DNA from: a virus
Reading direction: 5' to 3' (one strand)
IMG/VR virus record: IMGVR_UViG_3300032053_000060
Coordinates: 1 to 64,000 of that record
Length of the DNA stretch: 64,000 nucleotides
Part shown: positions 19,181-27,535 of the stretch, piece after piece
Layout: each line of letters opens with the position of its first letter
Numbering within the stretch: position 1 is the first letter of the stretch
Notes under the pieces: generated by a model
The model's database searches: none
What the model was told of the DNA's origin: nothing
What the model saw: the letters and a program-made list of their open reading frames with translations, nothing else
Translations under genes and position numbers: made by a program

Positions 19181-20611
19181 TTAAATGTCAACAATTTTAT
19201 GCCACAAAAACTTAATAGATCCACATTTATAAACTTTAATAAATCCGTTTGATGTCATAATGTCGTTTTCGTTCTTAATTTGCGTCTGGTAACGACTTAA
19301 TACTTTATTTCCTTTTATCCATACATATCCAGGATCAGTTATTGATATTTGTTTAAAATTTAACTTTTTGTATAAATTGCCACAAGACCAATCCATATCT
19401 GCATATGATATTATATTTTTAGGGTTTATAATTTTTATAAAGTGAGATAATAATCTACTAGCGCCACCAACTATAGTATCCTTTGAAACATATCTTAATA
19501 GTTCATATTCGTGATCAGTAAATCTACTTTTACCAAATGTCATTAACGCAACTAATATGTTATCATTATATAATCCATAATTAAATGATGATATAGTCCA
19601 TCCTTGTAAATGATTTTCTAAACAAAACTTTTTAGCATCTTTATAAATGACTTCTTTTATTTGTAATTTTCTAGCAAATATAATAACATCTTTTTTTAAT
19701 ATAGATTTTATTCTATTTTTAATGATTTGATTTTTATTAATCCAATCATGTTCATAAATCATTATAATGTTTATATTTTTAGATAATCCAAGAAGTTTTT
19801 TGTCTTTGTGATAATATTGCCCCTTTTTACCGAAACTATGCCAATAATTTCCATTATACTCAAATGCGACATTTAATTTTGGAAAATAAAAATCTAATTC
19901 TTTTGGATTAATTGCTGATCTATCATTTCTAATATAGTCAATATTTTCTATTAATCCCAATGAATCGAAATATTTTTTTAATTCGTTTTCACCATTACTT
20001 ACAGAAGGCATTATTACACATTTTGGACATCCATTTGCCAAATATATATGATTATGTATATTTTGTGAAAATTCGCCATGTTTTTTACATATTATTGTTC
20101 TATTCAACCCAGTATCTTCCATTTTTGAATAATCATATTTATCGTTATGAATTTTATTAGCTTTTTCTATCCATATGTCTTTATTATATGTGTGATTTCT
20201 ATTATATATTTCATGTGAACATTTATTACAAATATGTTCAGATTTTTTATAAAATAATGATTCTATTTTTATAATTCTTGAATGATTATGTTTTAAACAA
20301 GTAATTTTTATTTTAGTTTTATTTCCATTAAATTCTTCCATCATTTCAATTTTAATGTTAATAGTATCAAATTTTTTTATTTTTTCGTTATATTTTTCAA
20401 TGGTTAATGGAGAATTATCATTACAACATTTAATTTTTCTGGCTTGAAATGTGTATTCTCTAGATTGCAGTTGAGAATACTTATGAATTGGACAAAAAAC
20501 TTTTATTTTATCTTTTTGTGTTTCTAATCCTGTAAAAGTGTATTCATATCCTGTTTTTTGTGAAGATTCATTCAATCTATTTGATATTTCATCTTTAGTC
20601 ATTTTTTTCAT
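19181..20611 (-). CDS. Free-standing Vsr-like homing endonuclease with zinc fingers
   Basis: A 476-residue probable homing endonuclease related to its downstream neighbour. The N-terminal 205 residues contain zinc-ribbon units, including CNKCSHEIY and the common phage pattern DKYDYS...C..HGEFSQ...H....GCPKC. The nuclease core (about 225-290) shows PKELDFYFP, VAFEYNGNYWHSF and YEHDW. The C-terminal region (about 320-476) contains NHLQGW and SYADMDWSCGN, matching NHLQGYC and SYSDNRWGSGD in the other protein. The start has AGGAG about 10 nt upstream. It lies just after the capsid protein terminator, so it is probably expressed separately from the capsid operon. Confidence 0.75.
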   Translation of the reverse strand: MKKMTKDEISNRLNESSQKTGYEYTFTGLETQKDKIKVFCPIHKYSQLQSREYTFQARKIKCCNDNSPLTIEKYNEKIKKFDTINIKIEMMEEFNGNKTKIKITCLKHNHSRIIKIESLFYKKSEHICNKCSHEIYNRNHTYNKDIWIEKANKIHNDKYDYSKMEDTGLNRTIICKKHGEFSQNIHNHIYLANGCPKCVIMPSVSNGENELKKYFDSLGLIENIDYIRNDRSAINPKELDFYFPKLNVAFEYNGNYWHSFGKKGQYYHKDKKLLGLSKNINIIMIYEHDWINKNQIIKNRIKSILKKDVIIFARKLQIKEVIYKDAKKFCLENHLQGWTISSFNYGLYNDNILVALMTFGKSRFTDHEYELLRYVSKDTIVGGASRLLSHFIKIINPKNIISYADMDWSCGNLYKKLNFKQISITDPGYVWIKGNKVLSRYQTQIKNENDIMTSNGFIKVYKCGSIKFLWHKIVDI

Positions 20612-20653
20612 AATATATAGCTCCTATATACTATTATATATACAAATAAATAA

Positions 20654-20687
20654 AAGTAAAGGGTGAAAATAATTCCACCCTTTACTT
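20654..20687 (-). terminator. Strong intrinsic terminator of the capsid operon
   Basis: A 12-bp perfect stem (AAGTAAAGGGTG with CACCCTTTACTT) with a 10-nt loop lies 27 nt after the major capsid protein stop. On the minus strand it is followed by TTTATTTATTT. It would end transcription coming from the gp20-gp23 operon. Confidence 0.85.
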
Positions 20688-20714
20688 AAACTATTTATTT
20701 AAAATAATTATAGA

Positions 20715-22073
20715 TTATCGGCTGCCTGCGAGAGCACTATTTTGAAGACCGATAACATTAATGAAGCGATAATAGTTTTCTGCACCAAAGAGGTTGTCGC
20801 AGATACCGTATCTAGTCATTATACCGATAACTGGTTGAAATGATTCAACTGAGGTTGTACGGCTAAACATAACTGGGACGTATGGGCAATAAATGATGCC
20901 TGCATCATTGTCTTTTGGACCTTTATAACCAACTACTGCATAGTCTTGTTTTGCAAAACTATCACGATAGACTGTAAAGCGACCAAGAGTACCAACTTTA
21001 GCAACTCCAGAAACTTCAGTATTTAAACTTGCAGCGATTGGAGACATTAAGAAATTGTCCAACGATTCGATTGCAGCAACGACACCTGGGGAGGCGACGA
21101 TGAAGTTACCAGCACCACGACGAGTGGCGATAGCGATTTCATTCGACGCTTTCAAGCAAATTGTATACAATGTACGGAATTTTTCTTGTTCCCAGCGACC
21201 ATCTGCTGTTCCGTTTGCATTACCAACTGAACCATAATTCCATGTTAATACGCCACCTTGGATAGCCTTGACGATGATACGATTCTTGATTTCAAGATCG
21301 ATTTCAGCGGCAATTTCATAAGCCAAGAGATCAGTCAATTCTTCTTCAACGTCAACATTATGCATGTTAGCTAAGTCTTGTTGAGCTTCAAGAGTCCAAC
21401 GAGCTTTCAATTTACGAGTTCCGGCAGTAATTTCTTTCTTTTCAATGGTTAAACCCATTTCGCGCATATTGCCAGATTCTGCATCACAAACCTTACCGCT
21501 AGTATCTAAACGTTCTGCCCATTGTGTTGTATAAGCATCAGCACCAGTTTGAATGCCTGTACCTGTGATATTAGCAATGCTGCCACCCGGCGTGTCAGCT
21601 TGATAACCATATTGCGCAATAGCTGCACCACCAGTAATGCCTGAGCCTGCAACTGAACCTGAATATTGTGGGTAAACTGCATTGTAGCCAGCTTCTTGAC
21701 CTGCAACTGAACCTGATTGATAACGATAACGTAAAGCATATGCTAAACCGACTGGGGTAAACATAGGTTGAACGCCAACGAGATCGTTGGTAATTAATTC
21801 TGGGAATACGCGAGCTACGAGAGGCATAGCGATACCCATATATTTAGCAACGCCTTGTAAACCTGTGTTTGCTGGATTTGAAGTACCATCAGCGCATCCT
21901 GAGCCAACTTCTGATGAAGTGCCTGCGCCAGATTCTTCAAGAATTTGTCTGTTGAACCAACGTTCCTCGTTTTCGAGTAATTGTGCAGTTAAGACTTGTT
22001 TCTTTTCGCTTTTGATATGCGAGATCATTGGATCCCATTTTTCTAAAAGTCGTTCGATGTTGTGATTAGCCAT
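20715..22073 (-). CDS. 23: Major capsid protein, gp23-like
   Basis: A 452-residue T4 gp23-type capsid protein that forms the hexamers of the head (T4 gp23 has about 520). Signatures include VGVQPM(F)TP.GL.YALRYRY, RKLKARWTLEAQQDL, FIVASP.VV, a YAVVGYKGP...DAGI.Y.PYVP block and FQPVIGIMTRYGI. A short N-terminal propeptide is likely: QILE/ESGAG near residue 46 fits the (L/I)xE rule of the T4 prohead protease, which is encoded two genes upstream. I start at 22073 because CAGGAGA precedes that ATG; a longer reading frame would begin inside the scaffold gene. It is the last gene of the head operon, followed by a strong terminator. A weaker TATAAACA box lies about 70 nt upstream. Confidence 0.93.
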   Translation of the reverse strand: MANHNIERLLEKWDPMISHIKSEKKQVLTAQLLENEERWFNRQILEESGAGTSSEVGSGCADGTSNPANTGLQGVAKYMGIAMPLVARVFPELITNDLVGVQPMFTPVGLAYALRYRYQSGSVAGQEAGYNAVYPQYSGSVAGSGITGGAAIAQYGYQADTPGGSIANITGTGIQTGADAYTTQWAERLDTSGKVCDAESGNMREMGLTIEKKEITAGTRKLKARWTLEAQQDLANMHNVDVEEELTDLLAYEIAAEIDLEIKNRIIVKAIQGGVLTWNYGSVGNANGTADGRWEQEKFRTLYTICLKASNEIAIATRRGAGNFIVASPGVVAAIESLDNFLMSPIAASLNTEVSGVAKVGTLGRFTVYRDSFAKQDYAVVGYKGPKDNDAGIIYCPYVPVMFSRTTSVESFQPVIGIMTRYGICDNLFGAENYYRFINVIGLQNSALAGSR

Positions 22074-22114
22074 GATAAAATTCTCCTGTAGAAGATTGTT
22101 TGTTGTTTGTTTGT

Positions 22115-23215
22115 TTACTTCGTGTTGACTTTTGATGCCCATTTGTTTATATCTGGGTTAGCACCATCTGGTACTTTAGTTACATCTTTTTTGCCAGTTA
22201 CGATTTCTTTTTGATCACTTTCAGAAAGTACTTTTCTTACTTGATGATCGATAATAGCCTTATCAGCTTCAGTTTGTGTTTTTACTTGAGCAACTGGAAT
22301 TAAAGGTTTTTTAACACTTTCATCAATTTTTTGAACAGGTTTTACAACTTGTACTTCAACTGATTTTACGTTTGATTCGATGATGATATCACGAATCTTT
22401 GAAAACCGAGCTTCCAATTCTTCAACTTCTACACCTTCTAGAAGTTTTACAGCTTTATCCTTTTGGGGTTTTGTTAAACCCTCAGTGAGAGCATTGAACT
22501 TCATATTTCGTTCAATGTCTCGTTTCTCTTTCTTGAGTTTTACTTCAACTTTAGATTTTTCTTCTACAGTAGATTCAAGAGATGAGATTCGTTCTTTTGC
22601 TTCTTTTAGCAATTTATAGCTAGTTGAATCCAACTTAACGTAATTTTTAGTAAATGCTTCCATAATACTAGTTACGAGTGGTTCAAGAACAGCCATTTTA
22701 GTTTCTGCTTCCATAATCGCAGCAGGAATATTTTCAATTAATTTTGCTTCCATATAATCGGAAGCCTTTTCAATTAAATCCGCTTTGAAATTTTTAACTT
22801 CTTCACTAAGAGCAGAGTCTTGTTTTTCTTTGAATTCTTTCGCTTCAGCAAGAAGTAGAGCTTCTGCTTCTTTTTGAAACGAATCAATTTCATTTTGTTT
22901 TTGGGTGTCAATAAGTTCTTTATATTTGACCGTTTCTTCAATTATCGTTTCTTCCAATTCTTTTTTATACCGTTCAGCCTGCTCAACTAATATTTTTTCA
23001 TTCTCTTCAGATTCTTTTAAAAGTTTAGATTTTTGTTCTTCTAAATCTTTCTTAATTATCTCAATTTCTTCTTGTAAGAGTTGTTCTTTCGCAGAAACTC
23101 TAGCAGCAACTGTTTCATTTATGAGTTGCATAACTTTTTGTTGAGTTTCTTCGTTTAAGATGCCTTTTTCCAACCCTTCAAAAAGCTTTTGAGTATCTAT
23201 TTTTTCGAGTGACAT
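22115..23215 (-). CDS. 22: Prohead core scaffolding protein, gp22-like
   Basis: A 366-residue scaffold protein expected to form the internal core of the prohead and to be degraded by the gp21 protease. It is Lys/Glu-rich and almost entirely alpha-helical, with long coiled-coil segments at about 40-150 and 200-240. Blocks typical of phage gp22 proteins are NALTEGLTKPQKDKAVKLLEGV (about 240-262), LEARFSKIRDIIIES and the ending INKWASKV. T4 gp22 has about 270 residues, so this version is longer. AAAGGAGA precedes the ATG, a TATAAATA box lies about 35 nt upstream, and the capsid gene starts 41 nt after it. Confidence 0.9.
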   Translation of the reverse strand: MSLEKIDTQKLFEGLEKGILNEETQQKVMQLINETVAARVSAKEQLLQEEIEIIKKDLEEQKSKLLKESEENEKILVEQAERYKKELEETIIEETVKYKELIDTQKQNEIDSFQKEAEALLLAEAKEFKEKQDSALSEEVKNFKADLIEKASDYMEAKLIENIPAAIMEAETKMAVLEPLVTSIMEAFTKNYVKLDSTSYKLLKEAKERISSLESTVEEKSKVEVKLKKEKRDIERNMKFNALTEGLTKPQKDKAVKLLEGVEVEELEARFSKIRDIIIESNVKSVEVQVVKPVQKIDESVKKPLIPVAQVKTQTEADKAIIDHQVRKVLSESDQKEIVTGKKDVTKVPDGANPDINKWASKVNTK

Positions 23216-23249
23216 TATGGAGTCTCCTTTAAATATTTTTATATATAGT

Positions 23250-23257
23250 TATTTATA
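23250..23257 (-). promoter_or_regulatory. Possible late promoter box before gp22
   Basis: Exact TATAAATA on the minus strand in the gp21-gp22 gap. It would give extra late transcripts of scaffold and capsid protein, which are needed in large amounts. Confidence 0.5.
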
Positions 23258-23263
23258 ATTCAT

Positions 23264-23971
23264 TTAACCTAAATCTTTTAAAAAGTTTTCTAATGCTTTT
23301 AGAAATACTTTATTTTTATCTTCAGATTTGGTTGGTAATGTACTTACAGTGGATTCTAATTGGTTGTAACATTCAACAATAATGCCACCATCTTTAATGA
23401 TGTATTCTTTATTTTCTAATATGCCATCTACGAAACCTTTTGGGGCAGAAGGATCAGAAACTATATCAATTGCAATCATTTCATAAGATTCTACATCTTT
23501 TGATCCATCTTGATTTGCATCCTCAGCTAGCGATCCTAACCCTCTTGTCGAAACTCCTAATCGCAATTTTTTCTTTAAAAATGTTTCTACTATTTTTCCA
23601 CAAGGATTATCAGTTAATATTTCAGCTTTTCCAATACAATCATTTCCTTGCCATTCTAACGATTTTGTATAATGTGATACTCTATCTAAATTTATTTCAA
23701 CTCCATTTGGATGCCCCAATTCTCCATATGATCTAAATCCAAAATTTGGATTCATGCGCTCATTTACATATTTTTGAACGCATTCTTGCATTTGACTCAA
23801 TATATATTTTCTACCATTTCTATTTTTAGTATTTGTTTGAATAAATGGACCTTCAATAAAATAAGACTTTTTTGATATGCCAGTTTCGTCATCTTTTGCA
23901 GATTCTATTAATACGTCTACTGGACGTAAATTGAAATCTTTTGCTTCAGTTATGAGTTTAAGTTGTCTCAT
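23264..23971 (-). CDS. 21: Prohead maturation protease, gp21-like
   Basis: A 235-residue serine protease of the T4 gp21 type (clan with herpesvirus assemblin). It removes scaffold and trims the capsid protein before DNA packaging. The catalytic His is H87 in SYGELGHP and the Ser is S141 in LGVSTRGLG; the conserved FIEGPF.Q.....NGR.Y and SDPSAP motifs are also present. The N-terminus overlaps the preceding core-protein gene by 14 nt, which suggests translational coupling. Order and strand match the T4 head cluster. Confidence 0.92.
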   Translation of the reverse strand: MRQLKLITEAKDFNLRPVDVLIESAKDDETGISKKSYFIEGPFIQTNTKNRNGRKYILSQMQECVQKYVNERMNPNFGFRSYGELGHPNGVEINLDRVSHYTKSLEWQGNDCIGKAEILTDNPCGKIVETFLKKKLRLGVSTRGLGSLAEDANQDGSKDVESYEMIAIDIVSDPSAPKGFVDGILENKEYIIKDGGIIVECYNQLESTVSTLPTKSEDKNKVFLKALENFLKDLG

Positions 23972-24200
23972 TTTTAATTTTATCCTTTGGTTCCATATTC
24001 ATTTTTTCTAATTCTAATGCTGATATAGCCGTTTTTTCAGCTTGTGCATTAATTTTAGTTAAAACGTTCAATTTATTATTATTTATAATATTTTTCAATG
24101 CAGAATTAACAACTTTTGGAAATACTTCATCAGCTTCTGTATATTTGTTATTAGCTAGGGCGTTTAAAAATTGTTTAATGTGTTCTCTGTTTTCAGTCAT
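23958..24200 (-). CDS. Small prohead core protein, gp67/gp68 type
   Basis: An 80-residue helical, charged protein between portal and protease, the place of the minor core genes 67 and 68 in T4. The opening EHIKQFLNALANNKYTEADEVF is like the short core proteins annotated in other T4-like phages. It overlaps the protease start by 14 nt. The assignment rests on position plus a short motif. Confidence 0.6.
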   Translation of the reverse strand: MTENREHIKQFLNALANNKYTEADEVFPKVVNSALKNIINNNKLNVLTKINAQAEKTAISALELEKMNMEPKDKIKNETT

Positions 24201-24220
24201 GTTGTATTCCTTGTTTGTTG

Positions 24221-27001
24221 TTATGCGAAACTTTCTAATGCTTCTCCACCAGTCGATTTCTCCGGTTTAGATGTGGTTTCTTTTGATTTTCCGGTAATAT
24301 CAGTACCACTTTCAGTTTCTGGCGCTGAAGGTTCTTCTGATGAACTGTCCATGTCTCCTAAAGATCCACCACTAGATCCACCACTAGATCCACCACTAGA
24401 TCCACCACTAGATCCTCCTGGAGCAATTTTATTTTTATTTAATTTTAACGCTTCTTCATTTTCTAATATTTCGTCAGGCTTAAATTTTAAGAATCTTCGC
24501 ATTAACCATGTTTTATCAAACATTGGAGTTTGTCCAGCATCTCCAGGTTCTGTATATGGCATAAATCTTTCGAAATTTTCGGCTCTTTGTGTTAATAATT
24601 CCGTTTCAATATAATCTTCAAATATATTATTACTATTAAACTTTATATGAAAATCTTTTTCTGTTATGCCATATTCATCAGCATATCCCTTTAATCTTAA
24701 ATGACTTAGATATATTTGTAAAAATACATTTGCAAATCTATTAACAAACTTTTGAACCATTTTATGAAAACGAACCTCTTCTCTAGTTATATCAGAAGTA
24801 TCTCCTAAGCTAAATCCAGAATCTTGCTCCATTCTAGACATTGGAATTCTTAGGGATCTAAATAGATTTTTTTGCATATAAACTATATCGTCAATTTGTC
24901 CAAGATTATCTCCACCTGGAAGAGTTTCAATTGATGACCCTTTACCATCTTGAGATGGAAACCAATAATCCTCAATCATTGCCATAGTATCAACAGTTTG
25001 TGATGCTTCACCCGTAGTTGGATCATACGTTTTTCTTTGGCGATATTTTTTCATTAATCCTTGAACGTAAGCTTCAGCTTTTTGTTTTGGTAATTTGCCT
25101 ACTTCAATTTTAAATATACGTCTCTCAGGAGCACGACAATTGTGTACCGGACAAGCATTTACAATGAAATTATGATGTTCAGATTCAACTTCAATATCAT
25201 AAACTTCACGCTTACCAACTGGGTCTATTGAAATAACATTTTCAAAATCTTCTAATGGGATTTTTGTTAAAGTTACTGTCCAAGAATCTTTACCAGAAAT
25301 GACTCTATTTTCAAATTTATGCGATCTTGAAGGTCTATGAGTTATTTTTCCAGATGATAATCCCAAAGAACACCATAATTCTTTTATATCTTCAATTAAT
25401 TTTTTATTTGCTAATTGAATAGTTGAAAACCATGTTCCATTATTTGTATATCGTTCACATCCATCAGCATCAGATAATCCTTCAATAAATGCCAATTTTA
25501 TAGAATTTGATGAATTAAAAACCCATTCTGGTATTCTTTTATTAGCAAATCCTTTTATATAACCTAAATCTTCAAATATTTTTACAGCTATAGTAGAATT
25601 AGTATAATAATTTGTATATTTTCTATTTTTGGATGTTGAACGATTACAAACGCCAAAATACTTAGACAATAAGCCACTATATTCTACATTAAGTTCTGGA
25701 TGTTCACCTTCAGCAAATACTACATTATTTTTTGAAATACTTCCATCACCTATCAAAAATCCAAATAATTTAGCAAAATCTTCATCTACATATTCTGGAA
25801 CATTTTTTATTTCTTGAGTTTTAAACGTTAATTCTTTTAATTTACAAACTTGTTCACCAAATTGTGTGTTTATTTTAGTTTTTTTAGTTTTTTCTTCAAA
25901 TTTAGCATTTATAAATTGATGTCGTTTAATTTCTAATTTTCCAGCTTCTACGTAATCAATTTTTTCAGTTGTAGTATCTTTAACTAATATTGGATGATCT
26001 GGAGTACATATCAATTCATTATGTCTAGTTCTTACTTTTATAGTTTCTTTTTCTCCACTATTCCACTTATTTGTAACTTTTGTAGGTATTAATATTCCAT
26101 TATTATAAGAATATACATTATCACCTATATTTAAATCTTTAATATATTTGTATCCATTTTCAGTTTTAACTCTAGATTCAGAATCTAAACAAAGTCTATA
26201 AATGACAAGAGAATCTTCTAATTGTTTAAGTTTTCTATAATCAACTTTCGCATAATCTAAGAATGATCTAACTATTTTAGTTTGTCTATCTGGATAATCA
26301 TATAATCCAGAATTGGCATAAGCCACCATTTGAGTAGGCATAACTAAAATATTTGAAGGACCTTTATGTACGAATTGGTATATATTATCAGATTCTATTT
26401 CTTCCCATATAGGATGAGTGAACTCCGGTCTTAATTTTTTTATCTTTAAAATTCCTCGATCTTTTGCAGTTTCTGGGTCAACAACCTTTTCAAAGGAAAT
26501 TTCACCATCAATCATATATTCCATCCACCATTCATTAATATACTTATCAGCTTCCAAAACTTCTTTATATATGTATTTCCATTCTTTATTTAAATTTTTT
26601 AATATATTCTCATTTTGCATGAATTTTGGATTTTTTATAAATAAATTCATAAAATTTCCATCATCATCAAAGTTTATAGCCTCATCTTCTATTTCGCCTA
26701 ATGCAAATGAGATTACAGGAAACATTGACATATCACGACGTGACGATAACATCGAATTTTTATTAGATTCTGTTTTATATATAAATGAATTTAATTGACC
26801 AGTCTGTTTTTGAAATTCTGCTGAAGATATAGTAGAAACGTCGTCCATTTCACTTGCTGCTGGGATATTCGGCTTTCCATACTTATCTTCTTGTCGGTCA
26901 AAAACATTAAAATTTCTTTTGTAATGTGTTGCTTGAGCCTGTTTAGACCAATTATTGCGCTTAACAAAACTATCTATTACTTTAGAAAACATATTTGCCA
27001 T
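24221..27001 (-). CDS. 20: Portal vertex protein gp20 carrying an intein
   Basis: A 926-residue precursor. Removing residues 271-621 leaves a 575-residue portal (T4 gp20 has about 524), the dodecameric ring through which DNA enters the head. Portal signatures are LEDSLVIYR joined to RAPERRIFKIEVG after splicing, KYRQRKTYDP, EDYWFPS, GS.IETLPGG.NLG and RIPMSRM.QDSGFS. The intein begins with Cys at residue 271 and ends in His-Asn before Cys, interrupting the conserved IYR..RAPERR. The C-terminus is an added Gly-Ser repeat linker followed by an acidic tail. The start has GGGGA about 8 nt upstream and a TATAAATA box 63 nt upstream. Confidence 0.93.
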   Translation of the reverse strand: MANMFSKVIDSFVKRNNWSKQAQATHYKRNFNVFDRQEDKYGKPNIPAASEMDDVSTISSAEFQKQTGQLNSFIYKTESNKNSMLSSRRDMSMFPVISFALGEIEDEAINFDDDGNFMNLFIKNPKFMQNENILKNLNKEWKYIYKEVLEADKYINEWWMEYMIDGEISFEKVVDPETAKDRGILKIKKLRPEFTHPIWEEIESDNIYQFVHKGPSNILVMPTQMVAYANSGLYDYPDRQTKIVRSFLDYAKVDYRKLKQLEDSLVIYRLCLDSESRVKTENGYKYIKDLNIGDNVYSYNNGILIPTKVTNKWNSGEKETIKVRTRHNELICTPDHPILVKDTTTEKIDYVEAGKLEIKRHQFINAKFEEKTKKTKINTQFGEQVCKLKELTFKTQEIKNVPEYVDEDFAKLFGFLIGDGSISKNNVVFAEGEHPELNVEYSGLLSKYFGVCNRSTSKNRKYTNYYTNSTIAVKIFEDLGYIKGFANKRIPEWVFNSSNSIKLAFIEGLSDADGCERYTNNGTWFSTIQLANKKLIEDIKELWCSLGLSSGKITHRPSRSHKFENRVISGKDSWTVTLTKIPLEDFENVISIDPVGKREVYDIEVESEHHNFIVNACPVHNCRAPERRIFKIEVGKLPKQKAEAYVQGLMKKYRQRKTYDPTTGEASQTVDTMAMIEDYWFPSQDGKGSSIETLPGGDNLGQIDDIVYMQKNLFRSLRIPMSRMEQDSGFSLGDTSDITREEVRFHKMVQKFVNRFANVFLQIYLSHLRLKGYADEYGITEKDFHIKFNSNNIFEDYIETELLTQRAENFERFMPYTEPGDAGQTPMFDKTWLMRRFLKFKPDEILENEEALKLNKNKIAPGGSSGGSSGGSSGGSSGGSLGDMDSSSEEPSAPETESGTDITGKSKETTSKPEKSTGGEALESFA
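24363..24410 (-). repeat. Four perfect 12-nt tandem repeats coding Gly-Ser linker
   Basis: The plus-strand unit gatccaccacta is repeated four times without change and then partially. It encodes Gly-Gly-Ser-Ser repeats near the portal C-terminus. Slippage would change linker length in steps of four residues without breaking the frame. Confidence 0.9.
25139..26191 (-). mobile_element. Intein with LAGLIDADG endonuclease in the portal gene
   Basis: A 351-residue bifunctional intein. It starts CLDSESRVKTENGYK, has the Hint block B motif CTPDHPILV, two LAGLIDADG motifs (LFGFLIGDG and FIEGLSDADG) and the end block VYDIEVESEHHNFIVNACPVHN shortened here to its ends VYDIEV and PVHN, followed by Cys+1. 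All splicing residues are present, so self-splicing and homing both look possible. The insertion lies in the most conserved part of the portal, as is usual for inteins. Confidence 0.92.
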
Positions 27002-27063
27002 TTTAAATTCCCCTTATTACTATTATAATAAATACTAAATATATCTACTATAACACCAAGTTA

Positions 27064-27071
27064 TATTTATA
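27064..27071 (-). promoter_or_regulatory. Possible late promoter box of the head operon
   Basis: Exact TATAAATA on the minus strand in the gap between the divergent gp20 and gp4 genes, 63 nt before the portal start. It is the likely late promoter for the 20-68-21-22-23 operon. Confidence 0.5.
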
Positions 27072-27077
27072 TATTTA

Positions 27078-27085
27078 GGGGGGGG
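27078..27085 (+). promoter_or_regulatory. 4: Eight-G run acting as ribosome binding site of gp4
   Basis: A run of eight G follows an A and ends three nt before the gp4 ATG. AGGGG at its 5' end would pair with 16S rRNA at about 7 nt from the start. Such a G run is very unusual in this AT-rich DNA, and a change of run length would alter the spacing to the start codon. Confidence 0.6.
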
Positions 27086-27088
27086 AAA

Positions 27089-27535
27089 ATGAACAAACTT
27101 TTTAAAAAATGTATTTTTACGCCTATTAATAGATCAAAATATAAGGGTAATGGTGCAATAGTAGCACGTTCTGGTTGGGAATTAAAATTTATGAATTTTT
27201 TAGATAAGACAGATACAGTATTAGAATGGAGATCAGAACCGTTTCCAATAGTATATTTTAATCCAATAAAACAAAAAATGTCCCGATATTATCCAGATTT
27301 TTTAATAATTTTTAAAGGAAAAGATGGTAATATACATACAGAATTAATAGAAATAAAACCTTATAAACAAACAATTCCTCCAGTAAATACGGGAAAGAAA
27401 CGTAAATCTACATTACTTGTAGAATCTCACATGTGGTTTATTAATTCCGCAAAATGGAAAGCTGCTAGAGATTATTGTGCAGTAAGAAATATAGTTTTTA
27501 GAATTATGACTGAAAAAGAATTAAATATTCGTTAG
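27089..27535 (+). CDS. 4: Head completion nuclease, gp4-like (TnsA/PD-D/ExK fold)
   Basis: A 148-residue protein of the T4 gp4 head-completion family, the nuclease thought to prepare the packaged DNA end before tail joining. The opening FTPINRSKY.G, ARSGWELKFMNFLD, RYYPDFLI and ELIEIKP blocks are typical; E31, D70, E88 and K90 are the likely metal-binding and catalytic residues. Length is close to T4 gp4 (about 150). It is transcribed away from the portal gene and its stop overlaps that of the convergent RNase H gene (TTAG shared). Confidence 0.85.
   Translation: MNKLFKKCIFTPINRSKYKGNGAIVARSGWELKFMNFLDKTDTVLEWRSEPFPIVYFNPIKQKMSRYYPDFLIIFKGKDGNIHTELIEIKPYKQTIPPVNTGKKRKSTLLVESHMWFINSAKWKAARDYCAVRNIVFRIMTEKELNIR

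Noticed and set aside
22074-22142. Longer start for the major capsid protein
   Set aside because: It would overlap the scaffold gene and lacks a ribosome site; CAGGAGA precedes the ATG at 22073, and the protein then begins like other gp23 proteins.
24171-24614. Proline-rich 147-residue frame on the plus strand
   Set aside because: It is the reverse of the Gly-Ser repeat and C-terminal part of the portal gene.
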